DNA of 64,000 nucleotides, from positions 143,140 through 207,139 of the forward strand of contig NZ_MKQD01000085.1 of the NCBI RefSeq assembly GCF_001913705.1. Direction: 5' to 3'. The notes beneath the pieces were generated by a model that saw only the letters and a program-made list of their open reading frames with translations, had not been told where the DNA came from and searched no databases. Below are positions 55,704-64,000 of this stretch, piece by piece. The position numbers and the translations under genes are program-made. The stretch's first letter is position 1, and each line of letters opens with the position of its first letter. The stretch is from Thalassotalea sp. PP2-459. Its GTDB lineage: Bacteria; Pseudomonadota; Gammaproteobacteria; Enterobacterales; Alteromonadaceae.

Positions 55704-57566
55704 ATGGATCAAGCCCCACAATCTAGACTCAAAGAGTTAATAACCAAAGGTAAAGAACAAGGTTACTTAACTTTTGCCGAGGTTAACGATCATCTTCCTC
55801 AAGACATCATAGATTCAGATCAAGTTGAAGACATTATTCGAATGATCAATGACATGGGTATTCAAGTATTTGAACATGCCCCTGACAGCGATACATTAAT
55901 GATGTCAGAAGCTAATACTGATGAAGACGCTGCTGAAGCGGCGGCACAGGCATTAGCGACTGTTGAGAGTGAAATTGGTAGAACAACTGACCCAGTACGT
56001 ATGTACATGCGTGAAATGGGTACTGTTGAACTTCTAACGCGTAAAGGCGAAATTGTTATCGCCAAGCGTATCGAAGAAGGAATTAAAGAAGTACAGCGCT
56101 CTGTTGCTGAATATCCCCCTGCAATTAACTATTTGCTTGAACAATGGGATAACTTTGAAGCAGAAGAAGGTCGTTTAAGCGATATAATTTTAGGGTTCCT
56201 TGACCCTGATGCCGAAGAAGATGAAATTCCGGCAGCTGCAACCCATATTGGTTCAGAACTTTCTGAAGAAGAGTTGGACGATGAAGACGAAGATCTTGAA
56301 AAAGATGGCGACAAATCTGACGATGACGAAGATGAAGAGGAAGAAGATACAGGGCCAGATCCTGAACTTGCTCGTGAAAAGTTCGGTATGCTGCGTGAAA
56401 AGTATGAAGCTGCCAATAAAATAATCGATGCAAAAGGCCGTGTACATAAAGATGCCGTTGCTGCCATTGATGAGCTAGCTGAAGTATTTAAAGAGTTCAG
56501 ACTTGTACCAAAAGTTTTTGACAAACTGGTTAAAAACATGCGTCAGGTTATGGACAAATTACGTGTTCAAGAACGTTTGATCATGAAGCACTGTGTTGTT
56601 GGCGCAGGTATGCCAAAAGCAACCTTCATCAAGATTTTCCCAGGTAATGAAACCTCTAAAGATTGGTTCGTTGCACAGCAAGAAGCGGGTGAGGCATGGT
56701 CAACTAAACTGGCTGATGTTGAATTAGACGTTGAACGTTGTATTCAAAAGCTTGGACACTTAGAGCAAGAAACGTTCTTAAACGTGCATGGCATTAAAGA
56801 CATTAACCGTCGTATGTCAATTGGTGAAGCAAAAGCTCGCCGCGCGAAAAAAGAAATGGTAGAAGCAAACTTACGTCTCGTAATTTCTATCGCGAAAAAA
56901 TACACAAACCGTGGTTTACAATTCTTAGATCTTATCCAAGAAGGTAATATTGGTTTAATGAAAGCGGTAGATAAGTTTGAATACCGTCGTGGTTACAAGT
57001 TTTCTACCTATGCAACATGGTGGATACGTCAGGCAATTACGCGTTCAATCGCTGACCAAGCCCGTACCATTCGTATTCCTGTGCATATGATTGAAACCAT
57101 CAATAAGCTTAACCGTATTTCTCGCCAAATGCTTCAAGAAATGGGTAGAGAGCCTACGCCAGAAGAATTAGCAGAACGTATGATAATGCCTGAAGATAAA
57201 ATTCGTAAGGTATTAAAAATAGCGAAAGAACCGATTTCAATGGAAACACCAATTGGCGACGATGAAGATTCGCACTTAGGTGACTTTATTGAAGATGGCA
57301 GTGGTGAATTACCGGTTGACTCAGCAACGTCTGAAAACCTAAAAGACGCAACACATGAAGTACTAGCTGGGCTGACGGCTCGTGAAGCTAAAGTATTACG
57401 TATGCGTTTTGGTATTGATATGAACACTGACCACACGCTTGAAGAAGTAGGTAAACAGTTTGACGTTACCCGTGAGCGTATCCGTCAAATTGAAGCGAAA
57501 GCGTTACGTAAGCTTCGTCACCCTTCTCGCTCTGAGCAACTGAAAAGTTTCTTAGATGGTGAGTAA
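55704..57566 (+). CDS. rpoD: RNA polymerase primary sigma factor RpoD (sigma-70)
   Basis: A 620-residue sigma-70. Region 1.1 starts [32 protein letters not shown]; a non-conserved region with an acidic stretch (about 192-230) follows; regions 2 ([32 protein letters not shown]), 3 and 4 ([30 protein letters not shown]) are complete. The frame opens at 55641, but the ATG at 55704 with AGGTGG upstream gives the standard N-terminus. A TATAAT at 55537-55542 may be a local -10 box. Confidence 0.97.
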   Translation: MDQAPQSRLKELITKGKEQGYLTFAEVNDHLPQDIIDSDQVEDIIRMINDMGIQVFEHAPDSDTLMMSEANTDEDAAEAAAQALATVESEIGRTTDPVRMYMREMGTVELLTRKGEIVIAKRIEEGIKEVQRSVAEYPPAINYLLEQWDNFEAEEGRLSDIILGFLDPDAEEDEIPAAATHIGSELSEEELDDEDEDLEKDGDKSDDDEDEEEEDTGPDPELAREKFGMLREKYEAANKIIDAKGRVHKDAVAAIDELAEVFKEFRLVPKVFDKLVKNMRQVMDKLRVQERLIMKHCVVGAGMPKATFIKIFPGNETSKDWFVAQQEAGEAWSTKLADVELDVERCIQKLGHLEQETFLNVHGIKDINRRMSIGEAKARRAKKEMVEANLRLVISIAKKYTNRGLQFLDLIQEGNIGLMKAVDKFEYRRGYKFSTYATWWIRQAITRSIADQARTIRIPVHMIETINKLNRISRQMLQEMGREPTPEELAERMIMPEDKIRKVLKIAKEPISMETPIGDDEDSHLGDFIEDGSGELPVDSATSENLKDATHEVLAGLTAREAKVLRMRFGIDMNTDHTLEEVGKQFDVTRERIRQIEAKALRKLRHPSRSEQLKSFLDGE

Positions 57567-57584
57567 GCAAATCATATAATGATT

Positions 57585-57616
57585 AAAAATCCAGCCAAGT
57601 GGCTGGATTTTTTTTG
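57585..57616 (+). terminator. Terminator of rpoD
   Basis: AAAAATCCAGCC (57585-57596), loop AAGT, GGCTGGATTTTT (57601-57612) and more T's. Confidence 0.93.
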
Positions 57617-57640
57617 TCTAACAATAATGAATATTAAACG

Positions 57641-58771
57641 TTATTTTACCTCTTTTGGTGGCCCGAATTTTGGGTTGGTTAAAAACGATTCATCCGTTAG
57701 TGTTGTTAAAAATGCTAGTAAATCTTGCTTATCTTGTTCAGTCATCTCAAACCCTTTTATAAAAGGGCTCTTTAAGGGGTTTTTCCTACCGTCGCCAACA
57801 AATTCACCTTGTGCTAATTCTCTACCTCCAGCGGCATAAAAGTCTAATACTTCACCTAACGTTTCAATGCTACCATCATGCATATAAGGCGCAGTGACTT
57901 CAATATTCCTGAGCGTTGGTGCTCTGAACCGTCCGTTATCTCGCATAATTTCAGATACTTCTGCTAAGCCAATATCTTTTTTCGGATAACCTTGATCGTT
58001 ATGAGTAAAATATAACCCCGTATTATGAAAAGGACGACGATCTAGAATTTGCCGTTCATGACTGGTTGATTGCGTAAAGTTAAAACCACCATGACAGTGA
58101 TGACATTCAAGTTTTTCGGAAAAAAATAAGTTCATACCACGAATTGCCGATGCTGAAATTGCATTATCATCTCCTTGATAAGCATAGCGATCAAACGGTG
58201 CGTTCAATGAAATCAAACTTCTAACAAAGCTTGCCAATGCCTTTGAAACTGTTGCAAAAGAAATGTTCTCATTGGGAAATGCTTTAGAAAATAATTTAGG
58301 ATATTCACCGTGCTTAAAACGATTAAGCACAGCTTCTTCATGCTGGGTGATACCTAGTTCAATGGGCGCTTCTCCAAACATCGGAATTAACACTTGCTGC
58401 TCTATAGACGTAATGCCATCATGAGCCCAAGTCAGTGTTTTATTATATGCGACATTAACTAACGCTAAAGCATTTCGACGATGAGCCTGCCCTGTTGCTC
58501 CTGTAGATGTATGTCGACTTTCTGCAAAAGCAAATGCTTGCTGATGACAACTAGCGCAAGATTGAGTTTGATTAAACGACAATGCATTATCATAGAAAAT
58601 TTTTCTGCCAAGCATGACCTTTGCTTCACTCATCGGGTTATCAGCGGGTACTTGCGGTTTAGGAAAACCGGCCATGATTGGCCATTGATACTCAGGTGGC
58701 TTAGTATCTTTGCCACAAGCAATAATCAACAGTAAACACGCTATCAATATTTGAGTGTATAATTTCATCAC
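57641..58771 (-). CDS. Di-heme MauG/cytochrome c peroxidase-like enzyme (MbnH-like)
   Basis: A 376-residue secreted lipoprotein-like protein (signal with IIAC, Cys 19) and two c-type haem motifs, CASCH (72-76) and CHHCH (223-227). These fit the MauG/cytochrome c peroxidase superfamily; the length and the partner next door point to the MbnH (MXAN_0977) subgroup, which oxidises a tryptophan of MbnP to kynurenine to build a copper site. It overlaps the upstream four-Cys protein by four bases. A plain peroxidase is the alternative. Confidence 0.85.
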   Translation of the reverse strand: MMKLYTQILIACLLLIIACGKDTKPPEYQWPIMAGFPKPQVPADNPMSEAKVMLGRKIFYDNALSFNQTQSCASCHQQAFAFAESRHTSTGATGQAHRRNALALVNVAYNKTLTWAHDGITSIEQQVLIPMFGEAPIELGITQHEEAVLNRFKHGEYPKLFSKAFPNENISFATVSKALASFVRSLISLNAPFDRYAYQGDDNAISASAIRGMNLFFSEKLECHHCHGGFNFTQSTSHERQILDRRPFHNTGLYFTHNDQGYPKKDIGLAEVSEIMRDNGRFRAPTLRNIEVTAPYMHDGSIETLGEVLDFYAAGGRELAQGEFVGDGRKNPLKSPFIKGFEMTEQDKQDLLAFLTTLTDESFLTNPKFGPPKEVK

Positions 58772-59502
58772 GAGCTCGGCGTATTACGGGCAATATTGGC
58801 AAAAATTAATTGGCAGGCAATATTATCTCGCGCACTTTTACAGTTACTTTGTTCACTAAAAACAATATCACTAAACCATGGCGCAATGTCTAACTGAACA
58901 ACACCCTGCTTGATTGTTCCCAACGAAATACTTACTCGATTGGGGTGTACGCATGCTTGCTTGGGTGATCTAAGTGCGCTAGCAGATGAACAACCAGTTG
59001 ATCCCAAATGAAATAACCAACTTTCAGTATTACTTTGCATTTCAAAGCGCATAAATTTGTGGCCGGTTTGCCATACCCAAAACATATTTGGCACATTTAA
59101 TGGGCTTTGTTGCGTCATTGGGTTTTGATGATTTAAATCAAAAGGTACACCAACAGTGGCTTCCAGCTGTTTTCCTTCTAGGTCACCTGACAATGCTAAT
59201 TGCCAGGTTGCGTTTGCTTCATCGGCGCAATTTATTCCTAGCAAAGCAACGTTTTGATGCTGTGTAGGTGTTTCAGTCAAACTTATAGGTTGCCATAATT
59301 GCTGCTCATTGAGCATGGCAATATTGCTGAGGTATAAATACAATTGTGACAATTGCCACTTGTTGTCAATAACGGAATTACAGTTAAGTGGTGAGCCATT
59401 AAAATAAACCTCAACGGTGATTAAGCGTTGTTTTTCGGGTTGAGAGCACCCCATTAACATACAAAGTATTATAACATTTACCCACAAAATATACTTCATC
59501 AA
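58768..59502 (-). CDS. MbnP-like lipoprotein (metallo-mystery pair four-Cys family)
   Basis: A 244-residue lipoprotein (lipobox LMGC, Cys 19). The mature domain fits the MbnP family: VEVYFNGSPLNC, LYLYLSNIAML, GINCADEAN, MFWVWQTGHKFMRFE, then two further Cys in STGCSSA and QACVHPN, giving four conserved cysteines besides the lipidated one. The Trp-rich MFWVWQTGHKF segment is where family members carry the residue turned to kynurenine. It overlaps the di-heme gene by four bases, the classic pairing. Copper binding is inferred. Confidence 0.82.
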   Translation of the reverse strand: MMKYILWVNVIILCMLMGCSQPEKQRLITVEVYFNGSPLNCNSVIDNKWQLSQLYLYLSNIAMLNEQQLWQPISLTETPTQHQNVALLGINCADEANATWQLALSGDLEGKQLEATVGVPFDLNHQNPMTQQSPLNVPNMFWVWQTGHKFMRFEMQSNTESWLFHLGSTGCSSASALRSPKQACVHPNRVSISLGTIKQGVVQLDIAPWFSDIVFSEQSNCKSARDNIACQLIFANIARNTPSS

Positions 59503-59733
59503 AATCCCTATAAACGCGACGAAAATAAATAATTAAACACAGGCATTATCAGTAATTAAGGTACAAAAAGCTAGACCGCACATGAGTCTGTTATCAAGTA
59601 TATCCCCCCAGTATTGACAACAATTTGATACACATTTCAAATATTTAATTTTATATATAAGTTAAAACTTTACGTCACAATTGTTAAGTTATACTAAAGA
59701 AAGTGAATTCAATGTAATAATGGACATTCTATA

Positions 59734-62481
59734 ATGAAAAGCACCTTAAGCAGGACTCTACTACTTGTATCGGCGTTACTGACCACTCAAGCGTTAGCAC
59801 ACTCAGAGCATGACAGGGCACGATTTGTTGCCCCTGACGGTAACGATGTAGGGAAATGTGACAACGCTTTGCGACCCTGTAAAACGATAGCCTATGCAGT
59901 AACACAAGCGAATAAAGGCGACAAAGTACTCGTTGCCAGTGGTGAATATCATATCAATGATGCTAACGAACTATTTTATCTAAAAAGTAAAATTGTCCCT
60001 ATTCGCGGCGGATACAATAAATTTGATCACTTTCAAAGCCAAAGCCCAGCCACAAATATTTCCACACTTATTGGCATTCCACATGAGTTTGCCAATGAAC
60101 TAGCGAGTTACGGGTTTAATATCATTACAGATCGTAAAGCATTAAAGCAAGACAGTCGATTAAAAGCAAAACTTGCCGCTTACAAAAGCATGCAAACGGT
60201 GCAGACAAATGTTAACTGTGTTAATGGTAAAGCAGGAAGTTACGATTGCGAAAATATAGATTTACTTGGCCATCTGCCCTTAAGTGCGTTATCCACAAAT
60301 AGCGGTGCCGGTAGTGATATTTGGGGACATGTTGATTTAAACACCGGTAAAGAATACGCAATTATTGGCCTAGAGCGTGGCGCATCTGTTGTTGATGTTA
60401 GCGACCCAAGCAACCCTACAGAAGTAGGTGCTGTAAACGGCAGAGCTGTTGTATGGCGAGATATCAAAGTATACCAATACTTTGATAAAAGCATTGGCTT
60501 ATGGCAAGCCTATGCTTACGTTACATTAGATGGCGCATCTCCTAGCAATACTGAGTACGTCACCATAATCGATTTAAATAATTTGCCTCATTCGATCAAT
60601 GTTGTTGAAAAAAATCAAACAGTGTACAGCGCCCATAATGTTTACATTTCAAACGTTGACTATAGCCTTAACATTGCACATCCAAACACTACACCTATCT
60701 TACATTTAGCAGGTACCAATAAAAACACAGGGCAATTTCTCAATTACGATTTGAGTGATCCTAAAACACTGACTCAACTAACTGATGCTTATCAATCAGA
60801 CCAATCAACAGGTTCACGTCCGTATACACATGATGCAGCATCAATGACCATAACAGACAGTCGAAAAGATACTGACTGTGTTAATGCACAAGCATTTTGT
60901 ACCATTTTTTTCGACTTCAACGAATCTGAGTTTTTGTTATGGGATATTACCGACACCACAAAAACTACAGATTTAGGGCGCGCTACATATTCAGGTGCAC
61001 AATACGTTCATTCAGGGTGGTCATCTGAAGACAATAACTATGTGTTCGTGCATGATGAACTCGACGAAGTAAATTTAGGCATTAACTCTACGCTGCGCAT
61101 TTTTGATATTACTGACTTAACAAATCCTACGCAGGTTGGCTCATGGGTTGGTGACACAAAAGCGATAGATCACAACGGCTTTGTCCGCGGTAATCGTTAT
61201 TACATGTCAAACTATGAACGAGGCTTAACGGTATTAGATATTACCGACCCTGCATCACCCGAACAAGTAGGTTACTTTGACACATTTACACCAAGTGATA
61301 ATGCCAGTTTTAACGGTGCTTGGGGTGTATACCCATATCTACCGTCAGGTAATATTCTAGTGAGTGATATCAATAGCGGTTTATTCATTTTTAAAGACAA
61401 CACCTTAGATGAAGCTCAAGGTACGCTTGCTTTTAATCAAGCCAAAGTATCTACCAACGACAATAACACATTGTCGCTCATGATTGAGCGCACAGGTGCA
61501 CAGGCGACGAATAGCGCAGTATCGGTAGACTATGTTGTTATACCAGGCAGTGCAGACGCTAATAGCGACTTTCAAGTATCTAATGGCACGCTTACTTGGG
61601 CAGAAAATGATGTTACCGCTAAAACAATTGAGATTAACATTGCTGAAAATAACATGGCGTTTGAAAATGACGAGTCTTTCTTCTTAAAGCTATTCAACCC
61701 AACCAATGGTGCATCGTTAGGCCATAACAGTTATGTCAATGTCACCATAAATGGAGAGCAAGATTATGGTGCCGCATCATTTGCCCTTGCAACCACAGAA
61801 GTTGCCGAAACGCAGGAAACACTATCAATCGCCGTTAATCGTCTTGGAAACACGCAAGGCGAAATATCGTATTCATATCAACTTCAAGGCATCGACGCTA
61901 CAGTCGGTGCTGACGTTTTAGCCGCCGCTGGACAATTAACATGGGCTGATGGTGATAACGATACACAATATATTGATATTACCTTGCTAGATGATGACCT
62001 TGAAGAGCAAGCAGAAACATTCACTGTCACATTAACCACAATCGCCAATGGCCGTATAGGTACAAACGACACAGTTACCGTAACCATCGTGGATGACGAA
62101 ACCAACAATGCGCCAACGGTAACTTTAAGTGAGAACTTTCAAGTCAATACAGGGCAAACCGTTAATTTAACCGCAAATGCTCAAGACTCTGATAAAGATG
62201 ACATGACCTATCAATGGCAGCAAACAGACGGCGCTGATGTTGAAATTACCAATGCAGACCAACTAGAGGCCAGTTTTATAGCGCCCAATAGTGCTTCTAC
62301 TTTAACCTTTAGTTTTACGGCAACTGACTTTAGAGGCGCAGCAACAACCGAAAGTATTTCAATTACGGTAGTCGCGCCAACAGTTACTGAACCTAATTCA
62401 GGAGGAAGCAGTGGCGGCGCTTGGTTCTGGCTAATGCTTCTATTAGTACCACTTTCTATAGCACGCGGAATAAAGCACTAA
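59734..62481 (+). CDS. Choice-of-anchor B family protein with GlyGly-CTERM tail
   Basis: A 915-residue secreted protein. Order: signal peptide (1-22, ending ALA); a short beta-helix-like region (about 28-85, with PDGNDVGKCDNALRPCKTIAYAV); the choice-of-anchor B domain (about 165-555) with repeated beta-propeller-like DVSDPSNPTEVG, FDITDLTNPTQVG and LDITDPASPEQVG segments; two Calx-beta repeats (about 570-675 and 690-790); an Ig/PKD-like domain (about 795-885); and a GlyGly-CTERM sorting signal (GGSSGGAWFW, hydrophobic, then RGIKH). Rhombosortase should process the tail. It is divergent from the MbnP-like gene. Confidence 0.85.
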   Translation: MKSTLSRTLLLVSALLTTQALAHSEHDRARFVAPDGNDVGKCDNALRPCKTIAYAVTQANKGDKVLVASGEYHINDANELFYLKSKIVPIRGGYNKFDHFQSQSPATNISTLIGIPHEFANELASYGFNIITDRKALKQDSRLKAKLAAYKSMQTVQTNVNCVNGKAGSYDCENIDLLGHLPLSALSTNSGAGSDIWGHVDLNTGKEYAIIGLERGASVVDVSDPSNPTEVGAVNGRAVVWRDIKVYQYFDKSIGLWQAYAYVTLDGASPSNTEYVTIIDLNNLPHSINVVEKNQTVYSAHNVYISNVDYSLNIAHPNTTPILHLAGTNKNTGQFLNYDLSDPKTLTQLTDAYQSDQSTGSRPYTHDAASMTITDSRKDTDCVNAQAFCTIFFDFNESEFLLWDITDTTKTTDLGRATYSGAQYVHSGWSSEDNNYVFVHDELDEVNLGINSTLRIFDITDLTNPTQVGSWVGDTKAIDHNGFVRGNRYYMSNYERGLTVLDITDPASPEQVGYFDTFTPSDNASFNGAWGVYPYLPSGNILVSDINSGLFIFKDNTLDEAQGTLAFNQAKVSTNDNNTLSLMIERTGAQATNSAVSVDYVVIPGSADANSDFQVSNGTLTWAENDVTAKTIEINIAENNMAFENDESFFLKLFNPTNGASLGHNSYVNVTINGEQDYGAASFALATTEVAETQETLSIAVNRLGNTQGEISYSYQLQGIDATVGADVLAAAGQLTWADGDNDTQYIDITLLDDDLEEQAETFTVTLTTIANGRIGTNDTVTVTIVDDETNNAPTVTLSENFQVNTGQTVNLTANAQDSDKDDMTYQWQQTDGADVEITNADQLEASFIAPNSASTLTFSFTATDFRGAATTESISITVVAPTVTEPNSGGSSGGAWFWLMLLLVPLSIARGIKH

Positions 62482-62570
62482 ATTGATGTTGAGCAATGCA
62501 GCTATTAGTGCTGTATTGCTCAACAAATAAGCTAACAAACCAATCATTGATAAAATTTAAACTTTCAGTG

Positions 62571-62599
62571 GTGACATTAAAATAAAAAATGCTTATACT
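62571..62599 (+). promoter_or_regulatory. Promoter of tRNA-Ile2
   Basis: GTGACA (62571-62576), exactly 17 bases, TATACT (62594-62599), followed by a GC-rich GCACGCCG discriminator, typical of stringently controlled stable-RNA promoters. Confidence 0.75.
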
Positions 62600-62644
62600 G
62601 CACGCCGATTTGTGAAAGCATTCACAAACACCTTTCAAATAAAT

Positions 62645-62721
62645 GGCCCTTTAGCTCAGTTGGTTAGAGCACCCGACTCATAATCGGTAGGTCCCCAGTT
62701 CAAGTCTGGGAGGGGCCACCA
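62645..62721 (+). tRNA. tRNA-Ile2 (anticodon CAT, lysidine-modified type)
   Basis: 77 bases with encoded CCA. The acceptor GGCCCTT pairs with AGGGGCC (one G-T); anticodon loop CTCATAA within CCGA/TCGG stems gives CAT; T-arm CCCAG-TTCAAGT-CTGGG. The GGCCCTT acceptor resembles tRNA-Ile2, read as AUA after lysidine modification, more than elongator or initiator tRNA-Met. Automated tools may label it tRNA-Met. Confidence 0.9.
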
Positions 62722-62748
62722 TTTAACATCACCTATCTCATTTGTGCA

Positions 62749-62810
62749 TAAAAGCATAAGTTGGCCGCTTTGGCCATTTTATGGTGACTGTTAAAGCATA
62801 ACTTGGCCAC
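62749..62810. repeat. Short direct repeats next to tRNA-Ile2
   Basis: AAAGCATAAGTTGGCC (about 62750-62765) and AAAGCATAACTTGGCC (about 62794-62809) are direct repeats differing at one base, 44 bases apart. A TGGCC repeat lies between them. They may be a scar of element insertion beside the tRNA 3' end. Confidence 0.5.
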
Positions 62811-62818
62811 GCACTACA

Positions 62819-63919
62819 TTATTCAACACGAGTGTACGTCTTACCATTAAGAACCCGCTTAACCTGATCAATGTTTTTAGCACCGATCCTATCGCAAATT
62901 TCTTCAGCAGCGTATTCTTTACCAAGCTTACGTATTGCCTGAACTTGCTTAGCAGATAATCTGTCATCGCGCCCACAAATTTGCGCGATAGCCCACTCGT
63001 TATCGCGCCATTTTTCTGTAACCCAAGGCGCAGGGAGACCTTTCCTTGGATGATCTTTGAGCCAACCAGAGACAACTCCATTCCTATCATCTGGCATTGG
63101 AACAGCAGACTTTTGAAGTAATCCATTCTCTCGAAGATACCTCAAGCCAGATTTTCCACCAGGGATCATATTTAAGCGTCGTTCATCGCTCCAATGTCCT
63201 TCAACCAAGAATTCCTCAGCTTCATACAATTGCTCAAGATTATCGGTGATCCCCATTACTTTGTGGTGTAAATACGTAACCTTTCCGCACTCAGCTTCTT
63301 CTCGAAACTTCTGGTGGAACAATAAAGGGCTTCCATTTTTAATTGCACGCTTATGTTCAGACCACCGCTTTTGCCAGCTACGGGTTGTAACCCCTACGTA
63401 AAAGTACCCATCATTAGGGTATGAACCACCGTTGCCAAAAATATGCTGGTATAAAACATACGATTTCTTTGGAAAATGTTTAGGCGTTACTAGGAAGTGA
63501 GCAGGTATTGAAAAAACTAGACTTGGTTGTTTGATCAGTGCTTCATCTATTACAGTTAAACCACGCTTTGCTGCTTCTATAAACAATGGATCAGTTACCA
63601 ACTCTACTTGAATCATTGGGGGAATTGTTTTCTCTTCATCTCCAAGCTCGTTTCCCGACAGATATTTAGCCTCTCTTGCAACTGTCCTATGACCTACTTT
63701 TAACTTTTGAAGCGGTGCAATAAATCCTGGTGTATTTTTCATAAAAGTCATATGGATCACTGGAATAACCTGACCTGGATTAAGTCTAAATATTCCCTCT
63801 GAATTTTGTGCTACCTTAAACCATTCTTTTCCATAAGGTTGGGATTGTATGAAACTTTTTAGAAGAAATTCGATTTCCTTTCGACGGGAAATCAATGGCT
63901 TTGGTGCTGTCCACTTCCC
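62819..63919 (-). pseudogene. GIY-YIG-type nuclease gene, apparently 5'-truncated
   Basis: The open frame runs from a stop at 63920-63922 to 62819. No good start exists: the first candidate is a TTG at 63895 without a ribosome site, and the coding-like frame (APKPLISRRKEIEF) continues upstream of it to the IS-like end at 63908. Residues counted from the TTG: GIY-YIG-like YVLY (146-149), YVG (166-168) and WQKRWSEH (174-181), the catalytic layout of a GIY-YIG nuclease; a helical C-terminal tail (SAKQVQAIRKLG, AAEEICDRIGAKNIDQVKRVL) resembles a NUMOD-like DNA-binding segment. Adjacent tRNA and IS suggest mobile DNA. An intact gene with an odd start is possible. Confidence 0.65.
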
Positions 63920-64000
63920 TTAAACTGAGACAGACATAATTAGAGTTTTCTGTAATGATTAATGCAGGAGACAACTATGAAAAAATCACGCTATACAGAA
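63908..64000 (+). mobile_element. IS3-family element, left end, partial
   Basis: TGTCCACTTCCCTTAAACTG from 63908 looks like a terminal repeat beginning TG. It is followed after 49 bases by the transposase start. The element runs off the window, so its right end and target duplication cannot be checked. Confidence 0.65.
63977..64000 (+). CDS. IS3-family transposase OrfA, 3'-partial
   Basis: The last 24 bases read ATG then KKSRYTE, the start of many IS3/IS407-type OrfA proteins (helix-turn-helix protein). GCAGGAG lies upstream with good spacing. Only eight codons are visible. Confidence 0.7.

Noticed and set aside
56270..56360. Long acidic run in RpoD
   Set aside because: Acidic stretches in the non-conserved region are normal for gammaproteobacterial sigma-70.
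56129..56539. 136-residue serine-rich minus-strand frame in rpoD
   Set aside because: It is the complement of the acidic stretch of sigma-70 and not a gene.
62791..63126. 111-residue minus-strand frame overlapping the GIY-YIG gene
   Set aside because: Alternative frame of the same strand with no recognisable motif; the GIY-YIG frame explains the region.
1..64000. CRISPR arrays or prophage modules
   Set aside because: No regularly spaced repeats, cas genes, phage structural genes or integrase were seen.

Overview
The window is chromosomal DNA of an AT-rich marine gammaproteobacterium of the order Alteromonadales. A Colwellia/Thalassotalea-like (Colwelliaceae) organism is the best guess, from flagellar gene order, the FlgOPT proteins, a GlyGly-CTERM protein and overall protein flavour. 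It is gene dense, and most genes are recognisable housekeeping or motility genes.

Region 1 (1-3.9 kb, + strand) is the end of a nonulosonic-acid pathway: a hydrolysing UDP-GlcNAc 2-epimerase cut by the window edge, a NeuB-type synthase, a CBS-domain sugar-1-phosphate nucleotidyltransferase of PtmE type and a CMP-sugar synthetase. The PtmE-like gene points to legionaminic rather than sialic acid. The operon converges on the flagellin genes, so flagellin glycosylation is likely.

Region 2 (4-25.8 kb) is a flagellar supercluster. On the minus strand lie fliT, fliS, fliD, flaG, two flagellins, flgL, flgK, flgJ-flgF, flgE-flgB, cheR and cheV. On the plus strand lie flgA, flgM and flgN. The Vibrio-type accessory genes flgP and flgO (-) and flgT (+) follow. 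Sigma-54 and FliA (sigma-28) promoter motifs are readable: sigma-54 ahead of flagellin 2, flgF and probably flgB; FliA ahead of flagellin 1 and flgM. An internal terminator separates flgE from flgF.

Region 3 (25.8-28.4 kb) is an accessory interval with an intact tRNA-Arg(CCT), two decayed tRNA-like relics, a Gfo/Idh/MocA oxidoreductase and a small membrane peptide. Region 4 (28.4-35.9 kb) holds tkt-epd-pgk, then fba, mscS and a DUF481 outer-membrane protein. Region 5 (35.9-42.2 kb) is the molybdenum cofactor locus: a hydrolase and moeA on the minus strand, divergent from a Moco riboswitch and moaA-mobA-moaB-moaC-moaD-moaE-moeB. After rmf comes a candidate miniature transposable element with long inverted ends.

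Region 6 (43-57.6 kb) mixes housekeeping genes: DUF3820, an internally duplicated protein, msrA, cnoX-like, a diguanylate cyclase, an acyl-CoA dehydrogenase, uppP-folK-folB, plsY, tsaD, and the macromolecular synthesis cluster rpsU-yqeY-dnaG-rpoD. Region 7 (57.6-62.5 kb) is the most unusual: an MbnH-like di-heme enzyme and an MbnP-like four-Cys lipoprotein, divergent from a large choice-of-anchor-B protein with a GlyGly-CTERM tail, probably a surface metal-handling system. Region 8 (62.6-64 kb) has tRNA-Ile2(CAT), a GIY-YIG-type gene apparently cut at its 5' end, and the start of an IS3-family transposase.
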